A stretch of 64,000 bases of DNA from Streptomyces coeruleorubidus (GTDB taxonomy: Bacteria > Actinomycetota > Actinomycetes > Streptomycetales > Streptomycetaceae): the NCBI RefSeq assembly GCF_028885415.1, contig NZ_CP118527.1:3286001-3350000 (forward strand), written 5' to 3'. This document shows positions 38,928 through 47,431 of this stretch, one piece after another; within the stretch, counting starts at the first letter, position 1; each line of letters starts with the position of its first letter. Under the pieces are notes generated by a model. The model had not been told where the DNA came from. It saw nothing but the letters and a program-made list of their open reading frames with translations, and did not search any database. Position numbers and translations under genes: made by a program.

Positions 38928-40340
38928 TCAGCCCTCGGTCTGCTCCTCGGCCTTCTCCTCGGCGGGCTCGGCCGGGGTCTCAGCGGCCGGGGTCTCCTCG
39001 GCGGAGGCCTCGGTGGTCTCCTCGTCCTCTTCGTCGTCGAGGTCGATGATCTCGCCGTTGGTGTCCTTGACCGTGGCCTTCTCGACCACGACGGCCAGGG
39101 CCTTGCCGCGGGCGACCTCGCCGACCAGGAGCGGGACCTGGCCGCCCTCGACGACGGCCTGGGCGAACTGGTCGGGGGACATGCCGGAGGAGGCGGCACG
39201 CCGCATGAGGTGCTCGGTGAGCTCCTCCTGGTTGACGTTGAGCTTCTCCTGCTTGACGAGCTCGTCGAGCACGAACTGGGTCTTGATGCCCTTGACCGCG
39301 GCCTCGCGGGTCTCGGTCTCGAACTCCTCCTCGCTCTTGCCCTGGATCTCCAGGTACTTCGCGAGGTCGAGACCCATCTGGCCGAGCTGGTGGTGCTCGA
39401 GGTTGTGCTTACGGGTGTTGACCTCGTCCTCGAGCAGCTTCTCGGGGACCGGGACCTCGACCAGCTCGAGCAGCTTCTCCAGGACGCGCTCCTGGGCCTG
39501 CGTGGCCTGGTCGTACTGCTTCATGTTCTCGAGGCGCTTGCGGCTGTCCGCGCGCAGCTCCTCGATGGTGTCGAACTCGGAGGCGAGCTGCGCGAACTCG
39601 TCGTCCAGCTCGGGCAGTTCACGCTTGGCGACCTGGGTGACCTTGACGGTGACCTCGGCCTCCTTGCCGGCGGCGGAGCCGCCCTTGAGCTCGGAGGTGA
39701 AGGTGGCCTCGCCACCGGCCTCCAGGCCCTTCACGGCGTCGTCGATGCCGTCCAGCAGCTCGCCGGAGCCGATCGTGTAGGAGACGCCGCTCGCGACGCC
39801 GTCCTCCAGGACCTCGCCGTCGACCTTGGCCTCCAGGTCGATCGTCACGACGTCGCCGTCCTCGGCGGCACGCTCGACCGGGGCGGTGGAGGCGAAGCGC
39901 TCGCGGAGCTCCTCGACCGCCTTGTCGACGTCCTCCTCGGTGACCTCGACGGCGTCGACCTCGACCTCGATGCCGGAGTAGTCCGGGATCTCGATCGCGG
40001 GGCGGATGTCGACCTCGGCGGTGAAGTTCAGCGTCTCGCCGTCCTTCAGCTCCGTGATGTCGACCTCGGGCTGGCCCAGGGGGTTCAGCTCGGCCTCGTT
40101 GACCGCGTCGGTGTAGAACTTCGGAAGCGCGTCGTTGACGGCCTCCTCCAGCACCGCACCGCGGCCGAACCGCTGGTCGATGACCCGGGCCGGGACCTTG
40201 CCCTTGCGGAAGCCCTTCACCGTGACCTGCTGGTTGATTTTCTTGTACGCCGCGTCGAGGCTGTCCTTGAGCTCCTCGAAGGGCACCTCGACAGTGAGCC
40301 GAACCCGAGTCGGGTTCAGGGTCTCCACGGCGCTCTTCAC
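38928..40340 (-). CDS. tig: trigger factor (ribosome-bound chaperone, peptidyl-prolyl isomerase)
   Basis: 470 residues from GTG at 40340 ([20 protein letters not shown]), with AAGGAG eight bases upstream. The ribosome-docking loop [10 protein letters not shown] has FRK at 44-46. The FKBP-like PPIase domain is about 160-250 with [15 protein letters not shown] and [20 protein letters not shown]. The C-terminal chaperone arms are helical, followed by a 40-residue acidic tail ([15 protein letters not shown]), a high-GC actinobacterial feature. Confidence 0.97.
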   Translation of the reverse strand: MKSAVETLNPTRVRLTVEVPFEELKDSLDAAYKKINQQVTVKGFRKGKVPARVIDQRFGRGAVLEEAVNDALPKFYTDAVNEAELNPLGQPEVDITELKDGETLNFTAEVDIRPAIEIPDYSGIEVEVDAVEVTEEDVDKAVEELRERFASTAPVERAAEDGDVVTIDLEAKVDGEVLEDGVASGVSYTIGSGELLDGIDDAVKGLEAGGEATFTSELKGGSAAGKEAEVTVKVTQVAKRELPELDDEFAQLASEFDTIEELRADSRKRLENMKQYDQATQAQERVLEKLLELVEVPVPEKLLEDEVNTRKHNLEHHQLGQMGLDLAKYLEIQGKSEEEFETETREAAVKGIKTQFVLDELVKQEKLNVNQEELTEHLMRRAASSGMSPDQFAQAVVEGGQVPLLVGEVARGKALAVVVEKATVKDTNGEIIDLDDEEDEETTEASAEETPAAETPAEPAEEKAEEQTEG

Positions 40341-40536
40341 GGTTCGGTCTCCTTGTGGCTGACTTCTTGGGTTCTGCCGGTGCCAGAGCGGCCCGGCGGA
40401 TTTCGCCGCCCGGAGGACTTCAGACGCTGAGACATACGGGCGTGCAGCTTGCATAGTAACGGCAGCGACTACACCGCCCAAAAGGCGATCACGTAAGTGA
40501 TCAGGCGACGATCACGCGAGGTGACCGGGTGGCTGG

Positions 40537-40610
40537 TCGGGGTGGCGGGATTTGAACCCACGGCCTTCCGCTCCCAAAGCGGACGCGCTACCAAGCTGCG
40601 CCACACCCCG
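40537..40610 (-). tRNA. tRNA-Pro (anticodon TGG)
   Basis: 74 nt. Acceptor cggggtg/caccccg, D stem gcgc/gcgc, anticodon stem tccgc/gcgga around loop tttggga, T stem gtggg/cccgc with ttcaaat loop. Discriminator A at 40537; CCA is not encoded. Minus strand, upstream of tig. Confidence 0.97.
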
Positions 40611-40775
40611 TCTGGTGCGACACGTAGGGTACATGCCGCCGGGTGGTCCGGCCGCCGCATTTCCACAGGGCCTCTGCCGCGTCGGCACACGGCGGGAATG
40701 CGGTGTGCGACGGACGGGGCCGACCCGCTACGATGCCTTCAGTGCCGCGGTCGCCCGACCTGCGGCGCATGCTGT

Positions 40776-40846
40776 GCGGGCGTAGCTCAATGGTAGAGCC
40801 CTAGTCTTCCAAACTAGCTACGCGGGTTCGATTCCCGTCGCCCGCT
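40776..40846 (+). tRNA. tRNA-Gly (anticodon TCC), integration site of the AICE
   Basis: 71 nt, complete cloverleaf: gcgggcg/cgcccgc acceptor, gctc/gagc D stem, ctagt/actag anticodon stem with loop cttccaa, gcggg/cccgt T stem with ttcgatt. From base 30 onward (40805) the sequence is the 44-bp att core repeated at 50416, so its 3' half was supplied by the integrated element and the gene stays functional. Confidence 0.97.
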
Positions 40847-40848
40847 CT
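40805..40848 (+). repeat. attL core, 44-bp direct repeat within tRNA-Gly
   Basis: Identical over 44 bp to 50416-50459. Starts at tcttccaaactag in the anticodon arm and runs through the tRNA 3' end plus two bases. Flanks differ at both ends (agtct/gatct; ctctga/ctcttc), which fixes the repeat boundaries. Confidence 0.95.
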
Positions 40849-40854
40849 GAACGG

Positions 40855-40897
40855 CTCAGGGCCAGGTCAGAGGATCATTCCTCCGCCTGGCCCTGAG
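40855..40897. terminator. element-borne terminator between tRNA-Gly and int
   Basis: 12-bp perfect stem ctcagggccagg / cctggccctgag, 19-nt loop, nine bases past the tRNA. It can end the tRNA transcript and the convergent int operon. Confidence 0.8.
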
Positions 40898-40915
40898 TGT
40901 TTCCGGGGGCTGCGT

Positions 40916-42073
40916 TCAGTCCGGCGTGTCCCCCGCGTGCCCCTTCCGCTTTGGATCTTGCTTCTTCTCGGTCTTCCGGCCCTTGTCGACGAGGGCGCTC
41001 AGAGCGTCGGCGATCAGCCGGTCACGTTCGGCGCTCGCGTGCTGGTAGATCAGCGCGGCCCGGGCAGTGCTGTGGCCCATGCGAGACATCAGCTCTCGCG
41101 TGCTCGCCCCCGTGGAGGCAGCCAGGGTGTTGCCCGTGTGCCGAAGATCATGGAAGTGCAGGCCCTTGATCCCGGCATCACTGCACGCCTTGCGCCACAG
41201 CCGGTTGAAGTGGTTCCGACGAGGAGTCGCCCCCTTGGCGCCGAGGAACACCCGGCCGTCGGCTCCAGGCTCGGCGTACCGCTCCAGGTGGTCACGGATG
41301 TCCGGGATGATCGCGGCTGGAATCGACACGGTGCGCTTGCCCGCAGCGCTCTTGGGTGCCTTGATCTCGCGCTGCCCGTTGAACAGCTCGGCGACGGCCC
41401 GTCGGACGCGAACGGCCCCGTGATCGAGATCGATGTCCCGGCGGTGCAGGCCAATCAGCTCGCCCCAGCGCAGGCCGAGGAATCCGGCCATCAGTACGAG
41501 CGCCCGGTAGCGGGGCTGCATGGCGTCGGCCAGGTCGTAGACCTCTTGCACGGTGGCGGTCGGTCGTTCGGGGGTGTGCACGGTGCTGGCGCCCTTGATC
41601 GTGCACGGGTTGCGCCTGATCATCTGGTCGGCGACGGCCGTGCCCATGATCGCGCGCAGCAGGGCGTACGCCTTGGCGACGGTCGTCGGGCCGGTGCCGG
41701 ACGCCAGCTTGTCAGCACGCCAGCGTCGCACGAGCGGAGGCGAGATCTCCGCGACGTTGACGGCTCCGAAGGCGGGTTCGAGGTGGTGCCGCAGGAGCGA
41801 ACCGTAGAGCTGCCGCGTGGTGGCAGTCAGCTCGCGTTCCTTGATCCAGGCAGTGGCGTACTCGCCGAACGGCACTTTCCCGGCGTCGGGGTCGTGCCAG
41901 TCGCCGCGCCGCAGCTCGGTCTGCTTGTCGGCAAGCCAGTCGTCGGCATCCTTCTTGGTGCGGAAGGTGTGGGGCGCAGGCCGGAGCTGCCCGTCCGGAC
42001 CGAGATACCGAGCCTGATAGCGACCGGACGGGAGCTTGCGGACCCGGCCGAAGTGCCGGCGCTTCCCTGCCAT
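40916..42073 (-). CDS. int: tyrosine recombinase (AICE integrase)
   Basis: 385 residues, ATG at 42073 overlapping the xis stop (TGATG). N-terminal arm-binding domain 1-65 (GSGRYQARYLGPDGQLR-like), SAM-like core-binding domain 66-160, catalytic domain 170-360 with R202 (GLRWGEL), H308 and R311 (HDLRHT), H334 (GHSTARAA) and nucleophile Y343 (LIYQHAS). All five catalytic residues are present. It lies 68 bp from attL, as usual. Basic C-terminal tail. Confidence 0.96.
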   Translation of the reverse strand: MAGKRRHFGRVRKLPSGRYQARYLGPDGQLRPAPHTFRTKKDADDWLADKQTELRRGDWHDPDAGKVPFGEYATAWIKERELTATTRQLYGSLLRHHLEPAFGAVNVAEISPPLVRRWRADKLASGTGPTTVAKAYALLRAIMGTAVADQMIRRNPCTIKGASTVHTPERPTATVQEVYDLADAMQPRYRALVLMAGFLGLRWGELIGLHRRDIDLDHGAVRVRRAVAELFNGQREIKAPKSAAGKRTVSIPAAIIPDIRDHLERYAEPGADGRVFLGAKGATPRRNHFNRLWRKACSDAGIKGLHFHDLRHTGNTLAASTGASTRELMSRMGHSTARAALIYQHASAERDRLIADALSALVDKGRKTEKKQDPKRKGHAGDTPD

Positions 42074-42285
42074 CAGGCAGCCACCCCCCGAAGGGCTGCA
42101 CCACGCCGACGCGGCTTCACCGTGTTGGCGTCGATGAACTCACGAACCGCGCTCTCGGGTATCCGGACGTGGCGGCCCACCTTCACGTAGGTGATGCGGC
42201 GCTCCTCGATCAGACGCCGGGGGAAGCGCACCGTGGTGCCGAGGACCTCGGCGACCTGGTCGACGCTGAGGTATCGCTCATTCAT
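42073..42285 (-). CDS. xis: excisionase, MerR-like helix-turn-helix
   Basis: 70 residues, ATG at 42285 (MNERYLSVDQVAEVLGTTVR). Winged-helix excisionase-family domain: YLSVDQVAEVLG recognition start, RRLIEERRITYVKVGRHVRI, ESAVREFID. The start overlaps the rep stop by 8 bp and the stop overlaps the int start by 1 bp, so rep-xis-int are translationally coupled as in pSAM2. Required to reverse integration. Confidence 0.92.
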   Translation of the reverse strand: MNERYLSVDQVAEVLGTTVRFPRRLIEERRITYVKVGRHVRIPESAVREFIDANTVKPRRRGAALRGVAA

Positions 42286-43663
42286 GGTCGTGCTCTCCTT
42301 CCTGACGCAGGTGCGCGAGGGCTTCGCGGGCGGTTTCGCGGTTGAGCTGGAGGTCGCGGGCGATGGTGGCGGCGAGGGCGGACTCGCCGGGGGTGTGGCC
42401 GTGTCCGGCGTACTGCCAGTCGGCCAGGACCAGGACGGTGTCCGGCTCGCGGTCGTCCAGGCCGAGGGAGGCGTGTTCCTGGGCGGCTCGGTAGTCGGCA
42501 CGGGCCTGGCGCAGGGCGCCGAGGGTGGTGGAGTAGCGGCGGGACTTGGAGGAGAAGTGGCCGCGGAAGCCGAGCATGTGTGCCCAGGCCCATAGGCGCC
42601 GCTCGGGGTAGAGCGGGTCGAGTTCCTTGCAGGCCTGGATGAGGCGGCGGGTGTGGTCCGGGACCTGGTGACGGTCGAGCTCGGAGAGTTCGCCGATGCG
42701 CCGGTCGAGGGTGCCGGTCGTCTCGGCGGCCTTGGTGGCGTACTTGGCGACGTAGGAGGCGACCGCCTTTTCGGTGATCTGGGAGCCGTCACCGAAGGCC
42801 TTCACTGGCCGGACGTCGAGCTGGGTGCCCCAGCGGAAGGTGCGGGCGGGCTGGTCCTCGGCGGCTGGGACGGAGACCGTGGTGTAGGGGTGCGCGGCAG
42901 CTGCACGGATGGAGTCGGCGAGGAGATCGACCGTGGCCCAGGCGGGCGGTGTGGTCTCGGGTCCGTCGGGTCCGTCGATGCGGATCACGGCGTGGAAGTG
43001 CACGGCGCCCCGCCTTTGGAACTCGGCGACCTTGCCGTAGGAGAGGCGGGCGCGCTCCTTCAGCTCCCGTTGGGTGATGCCGGCGCGGGCGGCGATCTCG
43101 CGGCGGAGCCGGTTGGTGAAGCGCTGCCAGAGCTGACCGGCGTGGTTGTTGAACAGCACCGCGCCCGCGTAGTCGTACGTGGCCGGATCGAGGGCGGTGC
43201 CCAGTTCCGGGGCGTCTGCGGCGTGGCGGATGCCGCAGCGGCAGACGCCCCGGTCGGGCCTGTTGTGGACCGGGCCGAACGAGGGAGCGGTGAGCGTGGC
43301 GAAGACCCGGGGGTGGTCCCGGACGGTGGCGGGGATGTCGCGGCGGTCGTCTCCGGCGAGCCCGGCACGGATGAGGTGGTAGGTGTCGCCCGCGTACGTC
43401 CAGGCGCAGGAGGGACAGCGCGAGGCGCGGCGGTTGCCGCAGGCAACGCGGAGGCGCCCGCCCGGCTCACTCTCGGTGCTGTAGCGGTGCAGGGTCTCGC
43501 CGGTGGTCTTGTCCTTGTGCAGGGTCCAGCCGGTGAGGTGGATGGGGTCGGCGCAGCCGCCGGTGCGGCGGATCTGCTCGTGCCAGCGGTGGTAGTCGGA
43601 TGCCGAAGCCACCCTCAGCAAGTCGCCGAGGGTGGTCGGGTCGAGCAGGTCAGGCACGCGCAC
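42278..43663 (-). CDS. repSA: RepSA-like replication initiator (HUH rolling-circle type)
   Basis: 461 residues, GTG at 43663. N-terminal Cys-rich segment (RCPSCAWTY at 82-90; CRCG at 141-144). Motif I FATLTAPSFG at 121-130, the metal-binding HUH motif VHFHAVIRID with H222 and H224, and a motif III region ASYVAKYATKA with candidate nicking Tyr 304 and 308. It nicks the double-strand origin for rolling-circle replication of the excised element. Symbol given by family resemblance to pSAM2 RepSA. Confidence 0.9.
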   Translation of the reverse strand: MRVPDLLDPTTLGDLLRVASASDYHRWHEQIRRTGGCADPIHLTGWTLHKDKTTGETLHRYSTESEPGGRLRVACGNRRASRCPSCAWTYAGDTYHLIRAGLAGDDRRDIPATVRDHPRVFATLTAPSFGPVHNRPDRGVCRCGIRHAADAPELGTALDPATYDYAGAVLFNNHAGQLWQRFTNRLRREIAARAGITQRELKERARLSYGKVAEFQRRGAVHFHAVIRIDGPDGPETTPPAWATVDLLADSIRAAAAHPYTTVSVPAAEDQPARTFRWGTQLDVRPVKAFGDGSQITEKAVASYVAKYATKAAETTGTLDRRIGELSELDRHQVPDHTRRLIQACKELDPLYPERRLWAWAHMLGFRGHFSSKSRRYSTTLGALRQARADYRAAQEHASLGLDDREPDTVLVLADWQYAGHGHTPGESALAATIARDLQLNRETAREALAHLRQEGEHDHE

Positions 43664-43835
43664 CCTCCCGGACGCGGGCGGGGACGGTGCCCTGGCCGTT
43701 GCAGGCCCGGCAGTCGATGGTGAGCGTGGGCAGGTGGCCGTGCCGGTTGCGGCTGCCGGTGGTGATGGCGGCGGTGGCGAAGCCGTCGCAGTTGGGGCAG
43801 ATGCGGGGCGTCGGCGTGGTGGTGGGGTGCGGCAT
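43650..43835 (-). CDS. small double-CxxC zinc-ribbon-like protein
   Basis: 61 residues, ATG at 43835, overlapping the rep start by 14 bp. ICPNCDGFAT and IDCRACNGQGTV give two CxxC knuckles spaced about 27 residues apart, resembling DnaJ-type or zinc-ribbon sites. Small proteins of this kind are often encoded beside rep in AICEs. Function unknown; possibly a Rep accessory. Confidence 0.7.
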   Translation of the reverse strand: MPHPTTTPTPRICPNCDGFATAAITTGSRNRHGHLPTLTIDCRACNGQGTVPARVREGARA

Positions 43836-43924
43836 GCTGGGGGTTCCTTCCGGTTCAGTGGATCGGACAGGGACGGCGCCCGGGCGGCGGATGCTTGGCG
43901 GTATCGGAGCCGCCCGGGGGCCGG

Positions 43925-44242
43925 TCAGCGTCGCTTGGCGTCGGCGTTGACCAGGGAGCGGATCACCAGGGCGCAGATGGCCAGCGAGGCGCCGGTGATG
44001 GCGACGGCCAGGAGCATGGAGACAAGGACGGCGCCGACGACCAGGACCACGGCGGTGCCACCGCCGACGAGGGCGAGCGCGGTGCCGGGGGTGAGCTGCA
44101 CCGTCGGCCGGGACGGCTCCGGGGCCACCTGGGCGGGCGGCGGAGTTTGGGTGGCCGGGACTACGGTGGTCGGCTCGGCCACGGCGGGCGGGGTGACGTG
44201 GCCGGTCGGCGTGGGCATGGTGGGGATCTTCGGGCGGAACAT
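43925..44242 (-). CDS. spdD: SpdD-like spread protein
   Basis: 105 residues from ATG at 44242 (MFRPKIPTMPTPTGHVTPPA), with GGGAG nine bases upstream. Pro/Thr-rich N terminus then two hydrophobic helices (ALALVGGGTAVVLVVGAVLVSM and LLAVAITGASLAICALVI) and a basic end. This matches my memory of SpdD proteins of Streptomyces conjugative plasmids, which help intramycelial spread after transfer. Confidence 0.75.
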   Translation of the reverse strand: MFRPKIPTMPTPTGHVTPPAVAEPTTVVPATQTPPPAQVAPEPSRPTVQLTPGTALALVGGGTAVVLVVGAVLVSMLLAVAITGASLAICALVIRSLVNADAKRR

Positions 44243-44267
44243 CGGCGGTTCTCCCTTCCGAGGGCGG

Positions 44268-44423
44268 TTACTTGACGAAGGTGTCGATGGCGGGGGCCAG
44301 GACGCTGTCGGCGAGGAGGAAGCCGCCGAGCAGCAGGACGGCGATGAGCCAGGCGGGCGGGCGGATGAGCTTGACGCCGAGGTAGCCGACGACGAGCAGG
44401 GCGAGCCAGAGCGGTACTTCCAT
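44268..44423 (-). CDS. 51-residue two-helix membrane protein in the transfer operon
   Basis: ATG at 44423 with a perfect AGGAGG nine bases upstream, TAA at 44268. MEVPLWLALLVVGYLGVKLI and PPAWLIAVLLLGGFLLADSV are two membrane helices. Codon bias is good. It sits in line between spdD and the mobile element transfer protein, so probably a spread-type protein. Confidence 0.75.
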   Translation of the reverse strand: MEVPLWLALLVVGYLGVKLIRPPAWLIAVLLLGGFLLADSVLAPAIDTFVK

Positions 44424-44436
44424 GGCTGAGGGCCTC

Positions 44437-44628
44437 CTATCGGACCTTGCAGCGGTGGGTGCGGGCGGCGAGCTGGGCGGCGGACTGGCTGGAGTAGTCG
44501 GCGGACCAGCCGCACCGGTCGGCGGTGCACACGGCGGCGTGCTTGGTCTGGCCGTGGCGGTCGCGGTGGGTGCCGATCTGCACCGGGCCGATCCGCATCA
44601 CGGAGTGGAAGTGGTCACGGGCGGGCAT
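44437..44628 (-). CDS. mobile element transfer protein (small, conserved in AICEs)
   Basis: 63 residues, ATG at 44628 (MPARDHFHSVMRIGPVQIGT). Conserved block GTHRDRHGQTKHAAVCTADRCG followed by SADYSSQSAAQLAARTHRC with three cysteines and several histidines that may bind metal. I recognise it as the small protein usually annotated mobile element transfer protein in Streptomyces. Start overlaps the DUF2637 stop by 14 bp. Confidence 0.8.
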   Translation of the reverse strand: MPARDHFHSVMRIGPVQIGTHRDRHGQTKHAAVCTADRCGWSADYSSQSAAQLAARTHRCKVR

Positions 44629-45373
44629 GACGGTGGGTCTCCCTTCGGCAGGCGAGTTGGGCGGCGATGGCGTCGGCGAGCTGGGGCGGGACGCCGAGGC
44701 GGGCGCGCAGGGTGTCGGTGTCGATCGGCGTACCGGTACGGGCCTGGTGGTCGTCGGCGACCTTGCGGGCGTGGTCGACCAGCGCGGCCGGGACCGGCAC
44801 AGCCGGAGCGGGCGCGGCCGGAGCGGGCGCGGCCGGAGCGGGCTCGGCCGGAGCGGGCTCGGCCGGAGCGGGCTCGGCGGCGGGAAGAGCCGGGGTGTCG
44901 TCGACCGCCGGGACCGGCTCAAGCTCGGGCTCTGGTTCGTTGTCGGGGACCGGCTCAGGGTTCGGTTCGGTGACCGGGGCTGCGGGCGCCGGCGGATCCT
45001 GCAGCCGGTCCGTGGCGGAGTGGGCGAGGAGAGTGCCGCCCATGAAGGCGAGCGCAGGCCAGGCCGCGACCAGGATCCGCAGCCACGCCGGGACCTGCTC
45101 CAAGTCGAGGAGTCCGGCGGTCGCGACGTTGGCGCCCAGCGAAGCGACAAGGGCGATGACGAACCAGCACCAGGCCAGCCGGGACGGCCCGTCGGAGCGC
45201 AGCCGCCGCCAGGCAGCGACCAGGAGCAGGTCCACGCTGATCGGGTAGGCCCAGGCTTTCCAGCCGTCCTGTCCTGCTGCGGCGGCCAGGTCGTGGAGGT
45301 GGGCGAAGGACAGCGCCCCGGCGATGACGGCCTGGACCAGGACGGCGTCGATGCGGAGAGCGGGGCGGGCCAT
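44615..45373 (-). CDS. DUF2637 membrane protein with Pro-Ala-Glu repeats
   Basis: 252 residues from ATG at 45373 (AAGGAG five bases upstream; a GTG at 45376 would be too close to it). Four hydrophobic segments in residues 8-125 (VLVQAVIAGALSFAHLHDLA, WAYPISVDLLLVAAW, WCWFVIALVASLGANVATAG, LRILVAAWPALAFMGGTLLA), the DUF2637 core. Residues 130-195 are a low-complexity linker encoded by five 15-bp tandem repeats (44801-44878). The C-terminal part has a helix-turn-helix-like ARLGVPPQLADAIAAQL. DUF2637 proteins are typical of Streptomyces plasmids and AICEs; role probably in transfer or spread. Confidence 0.82.
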   Translation of the reverse strand: MARPALRIDAVLVQAVIAGALSFAHLHDLAAAAGQDGWKAWAYPISVDLLLVAAWRRLRSDGPSRLAWCWFVIALVASLGANVATAGLLDLEQVPAWLRILVAAWPALAFMGGTLLAHSATDRLQDPPAPAAPVTEPNPEPVPDNEPEPELEPVPAVDDTPALPAAEPAPAEPAPAEPAPAAPAPAAPAPAVPVPAALVDHARKVADDHQARTGTPIDTDTLRARLGVPPQLADAIAAQLACRRETHRHARP

Positions 45374-45455
45374 CACGGCTCCTTCCTGTGATGTGGCATG
45401 GCGGGGGTAGGGACCTGGCGCGAAGCGGTCGCGTCGACCGGTGAAGCGGGGAGGG

Positions 45456-46811
45456 TCAGGCGGTGGCGGGGGCTGTCTTGGACAGCGGCACCCGGGCCGA
45501 GGGCAGAGCGGCGACCGCGGGCCGGAACGGTGCCAGGGCGGGCACGTCGGGGGTGCGGTCGGCGTACTTGTTGCAGAGGTTCACGGCCTGGCGCAGCGAG
45601 GTGTGCGGGGCGCGGATGCGGTGCCAGCCACCGGTGGAGTCACCGGCGATCGCGATGCCGCGTGTCTCGGCGGGGATCTGAATGGCGGCCAGGACGGCGT
45701 CCGGGGAGATGTCGCCGAAGGCCATGTTGGCGCTTGTTTCGTCGTTGACGCGGTGGGACGTGCGGCCGGTGAGCTGGGCTCGGAGCATGGTGATGCCCTT
45801 GCCGAGTTCGGAGCCGAAGCGCTGCCCGCAGATCTCCAGGTAGATTCCGGCCGCGCGGCCGAGCTGGGCGAGGCGGACCAGGGCGGTGATGATCCGGTCC
45901 CGGCGTTTCTCCTCGTCCTTCGAGGCGAACAGGGCGAGTTCGGCGACCTCGTCGACCAGGACCACGACGGGTACCGGACGGATGTCTTCGGGCAGGTCCC
46001 AGATGTCGGCGGCGATCTCCGCATCCGGCACGGCGACACTGATGCGTTGTTCAGCCCGGATCAGTTGGTAGACCTCCTCCATGTGGGAGACCAGGGCTTC
46101 GAGCAGTTCGAGGGCGGTGTCGGGGTTGTCGGCGAGGGCGGAGAACCGGCGCGCGAGCGGGAACAGCTCGACGCCTTGCTTGCAGTCGATGCCGACCAGG
46201 GCGACGTCCATCGGGGCGAGCCCGGCGACCAGGTTGCGCTGGTAGACGGACTTGCCGGACTCGGTCGCCCCGAGGGTCAGGCCGTGGGGGACCGCGCGGT
46301 AGTCGCGGTAGTGCACCGCGCCGTCCTCACGCAACGCGACCGGAACCCGCATCGGAACAGGGTCGACCTTCGCGGGCATCTGCACCCGCTTCAGCACGTC
46401 GTAGCCGGTCATCCGCACCTCAACCACACCGGAGCGGACCTCGCGGGAGATCACGCCGTACATCCCGAAGGAGTGGCGCAGCCGGTCCGTGGCGGCCGCC
46501 ACGTCGAAGGCGTCCTGTCCGGGTCGGAGCTTGAGCCGCAGGACCAGGCCGGTCCGGGTGGGCCGCAGCCGCAGGATGCGCGGGACCCGGGACTCCGGCA
46601 CCGGCCGGTTGGCCACCCGGGCCAAGGCCAGCCGCCAGCGTGAGGGCGGGACCGTCAGGCCGCAGGCGTCCATGACCGAGGCGTAGCGGACCAGGACCCG
46701 CACCGTGGCGACGAGGACTCCGAAGGTCAGCCAGTACCAGGCGGGGCGCCGCCACCGCAGGAGACCCGCAGCAGCGACGACCACAACCACAGCGACCATG
46801 AACCACGTCAT
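45456..46811 (-). CDS. FtsK/SpoIIIE-type DNA translocase, conjugal transfer protein (TraSA-like)
   Basis: 451 residues from ATG at 46811 (MTWFMVAVVVVVAAAGLL). Two N-terminal membrane segments (about 3-18 and 25-40), then a linker and the motor: Walker A GATESGKS at 181-188, GIDCKQGVELF, Walker B VVVLVDEVAELALF, and the RTSHRVNDETSANMAFGD segment typical of the FtsK sensor region. A single hexameric pump that moves double-stranded DNA between hyphae. Stop-start spacing of 2 bp with the SCO3933-like gene upstream. C-terminal tail short; the family's gamma-like winged helix is not obvious. Confidence 0.92.
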   Translation of the reverse strand: MTWFMVAVVVVVAAAGLLRWRRPAWYWLTFGVLVATVRVLVRYASVMDACGLTVPPSRWRLALARVANRPVPESRVPRILRLRPTRTGLVLRLKLRPGQDAFDVAAATDRLRHSFGMYGVISREVRSGVVEVRMTGYDVLKRVQMPAKVDPVPMRVPVALREDGAVHYRDYRAVPHGLTLGATESGKSVYQRNLVAGLAPMDVALVGIDCKQGVELFPLARRFSALADNPDTALELLEALVSHMEEVYQLIRAEQRISVAVPDAEIAADIWDLPEDIRPVPVVVLVDEVAELALFASKDEEKRRDRIITALVRLAQLGRAAGIYLEICGQRFGSELGKGITMLRAQLTGRTSHRVNDETSANMAFGDISPDAVLAAIQIPAETRGIAIAGDSTGGWHRIRAPHTSLRQAVNLCNKYADRTPDVPALAPFRPAVAALPSARVPLSKTAPATA

Positions 46812-46813
46812 GA

Positions 46814-47167
46814 TCAGGCCGCCTCGGATGCCGAACCGGTGGCGGCCAGCGAGGTGACCGCGACGGCGCGGAAGGCGATGCCGTGACGCTTCTGGCCGTT
46901 GAACTCGTTCTCCCACGGCCGGGCGATCAGTCCCGTCAGCGCGACCGGGGTTCCCATGGCCAGGTCGCTGGAGATACCGGGCTCCGGGACGGTGATGGAC
47001 AGGATCTCGACCTCGTCGTTGGCCGCGAACATCACGTCGACGGTCATGAGCTTGACGCCGTCGGCGTCGGTGGCGATCTCGCCGGTCCGGCGGTCACGGA
47101 CCTTGGGCTGCGGGGCCTTGGCGACCATCACGGTCGCGCCGGACGTCTCAACGGGGATCTGACGCAT
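46814..47167 (-). CDS. SCO3933 family regulatory protein
   Basis: 117 residues, ATG at 47167 (MRQIPVETSGATVMVAKAPQ) with AGGGAG seven bases upstream. Conserved blocks KVRDRRTGEIATDADG and GLIARPWENEFNGQKRHGIAFRA, which I recognise as the SCO3933 family found at the head of AICE transfer operons. Small beta-rich protein, possibly OB-like and DNA-binding. It is the first gene after the operator-bearing promoter. Confidence 0.85.
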   Translation of the reverse strand: MRQIPVETSGATVMVAKAPQPKVRDRRTGEIATDADGVKLMTVDVMFAANDEVEILSITVPEPGISSDLAMGTPVALTGLIARPWENEFNGQKRHGIAFRAVAVTSLAATGSASEAA

Positions 47168-47272
47168 GATGGAACTCCCTTGAGGGGCGGGAGCGGCGTA
47201 CTTGCTTGGCGGTGGGTCGCCGCTCTCGTGCGTTGACAGATGAGCGCAGCAAAGCTGCGGGTTCGCGCCCCA

Positions 47273-47318
47273 ACTGGTGCGCACCAGTAGGTTGCATCTG
47301 GTGCGCACCAGATGTCAA
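47273..47318 (-). promoter_or_regulatory. tra operon promoter with twin palindromic operators
   Basis: Minus-strand TTGACA (47313-47318) is followed 18 bp later by CAACCT (47289-47294). A perfect 18-bp palindrome atctggtgcgcaccagat (47296-47313) fills the spacer and a second perfect copy of its 16-bp form actggtgcgcaccagt (47273-47288) lies at the expected transcript start. The centres are 24 bp apart. GGTGCGCACC fits GntR-type half-sites (GT...AC). The -10 is poor, as is common in Streptomyces. Confidence 0.7.
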
Positions 47319-47400
47319 GCGCTGTCGCTGCTTTGGCTTTTCAACTCGCCTTGCTGCGACACTTCTAGGGAACCGTTTCTGCCAACGCCCCGGTAGCCAA

Positions 47401-47431
47401 CAGGGGTTAACACCTGACTCGTTAACCCCTG
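47401..47431. promoter_or_regulatory. inverted repeat upstream of the XRE regulator
   Basis: caggggttaa and ttaacccctg, 10 bp perfect, 11 bp apart, 66 bp before the XRE GTG. Followed by TAAGGT (47463-47468), a possible -10. Probably an operator for autoregulation. Confidence 0.6.

Noticed and set aside
40483..40500. gatcac-gtaa-gtgatc hairpin upstream of tRNA-Pro
   Set aside because: Only 6 bp; too short to call an operator or terminator, although it lies near the tig and tRNA-Pro control regions.
44801..44878. 15-bp tandem repeats as a regulatory iteron array
   Set aside because: They are in frame within the DUF2637 gene and encode its Pro-Ala-Glu linker, so coding low complexity explains them.
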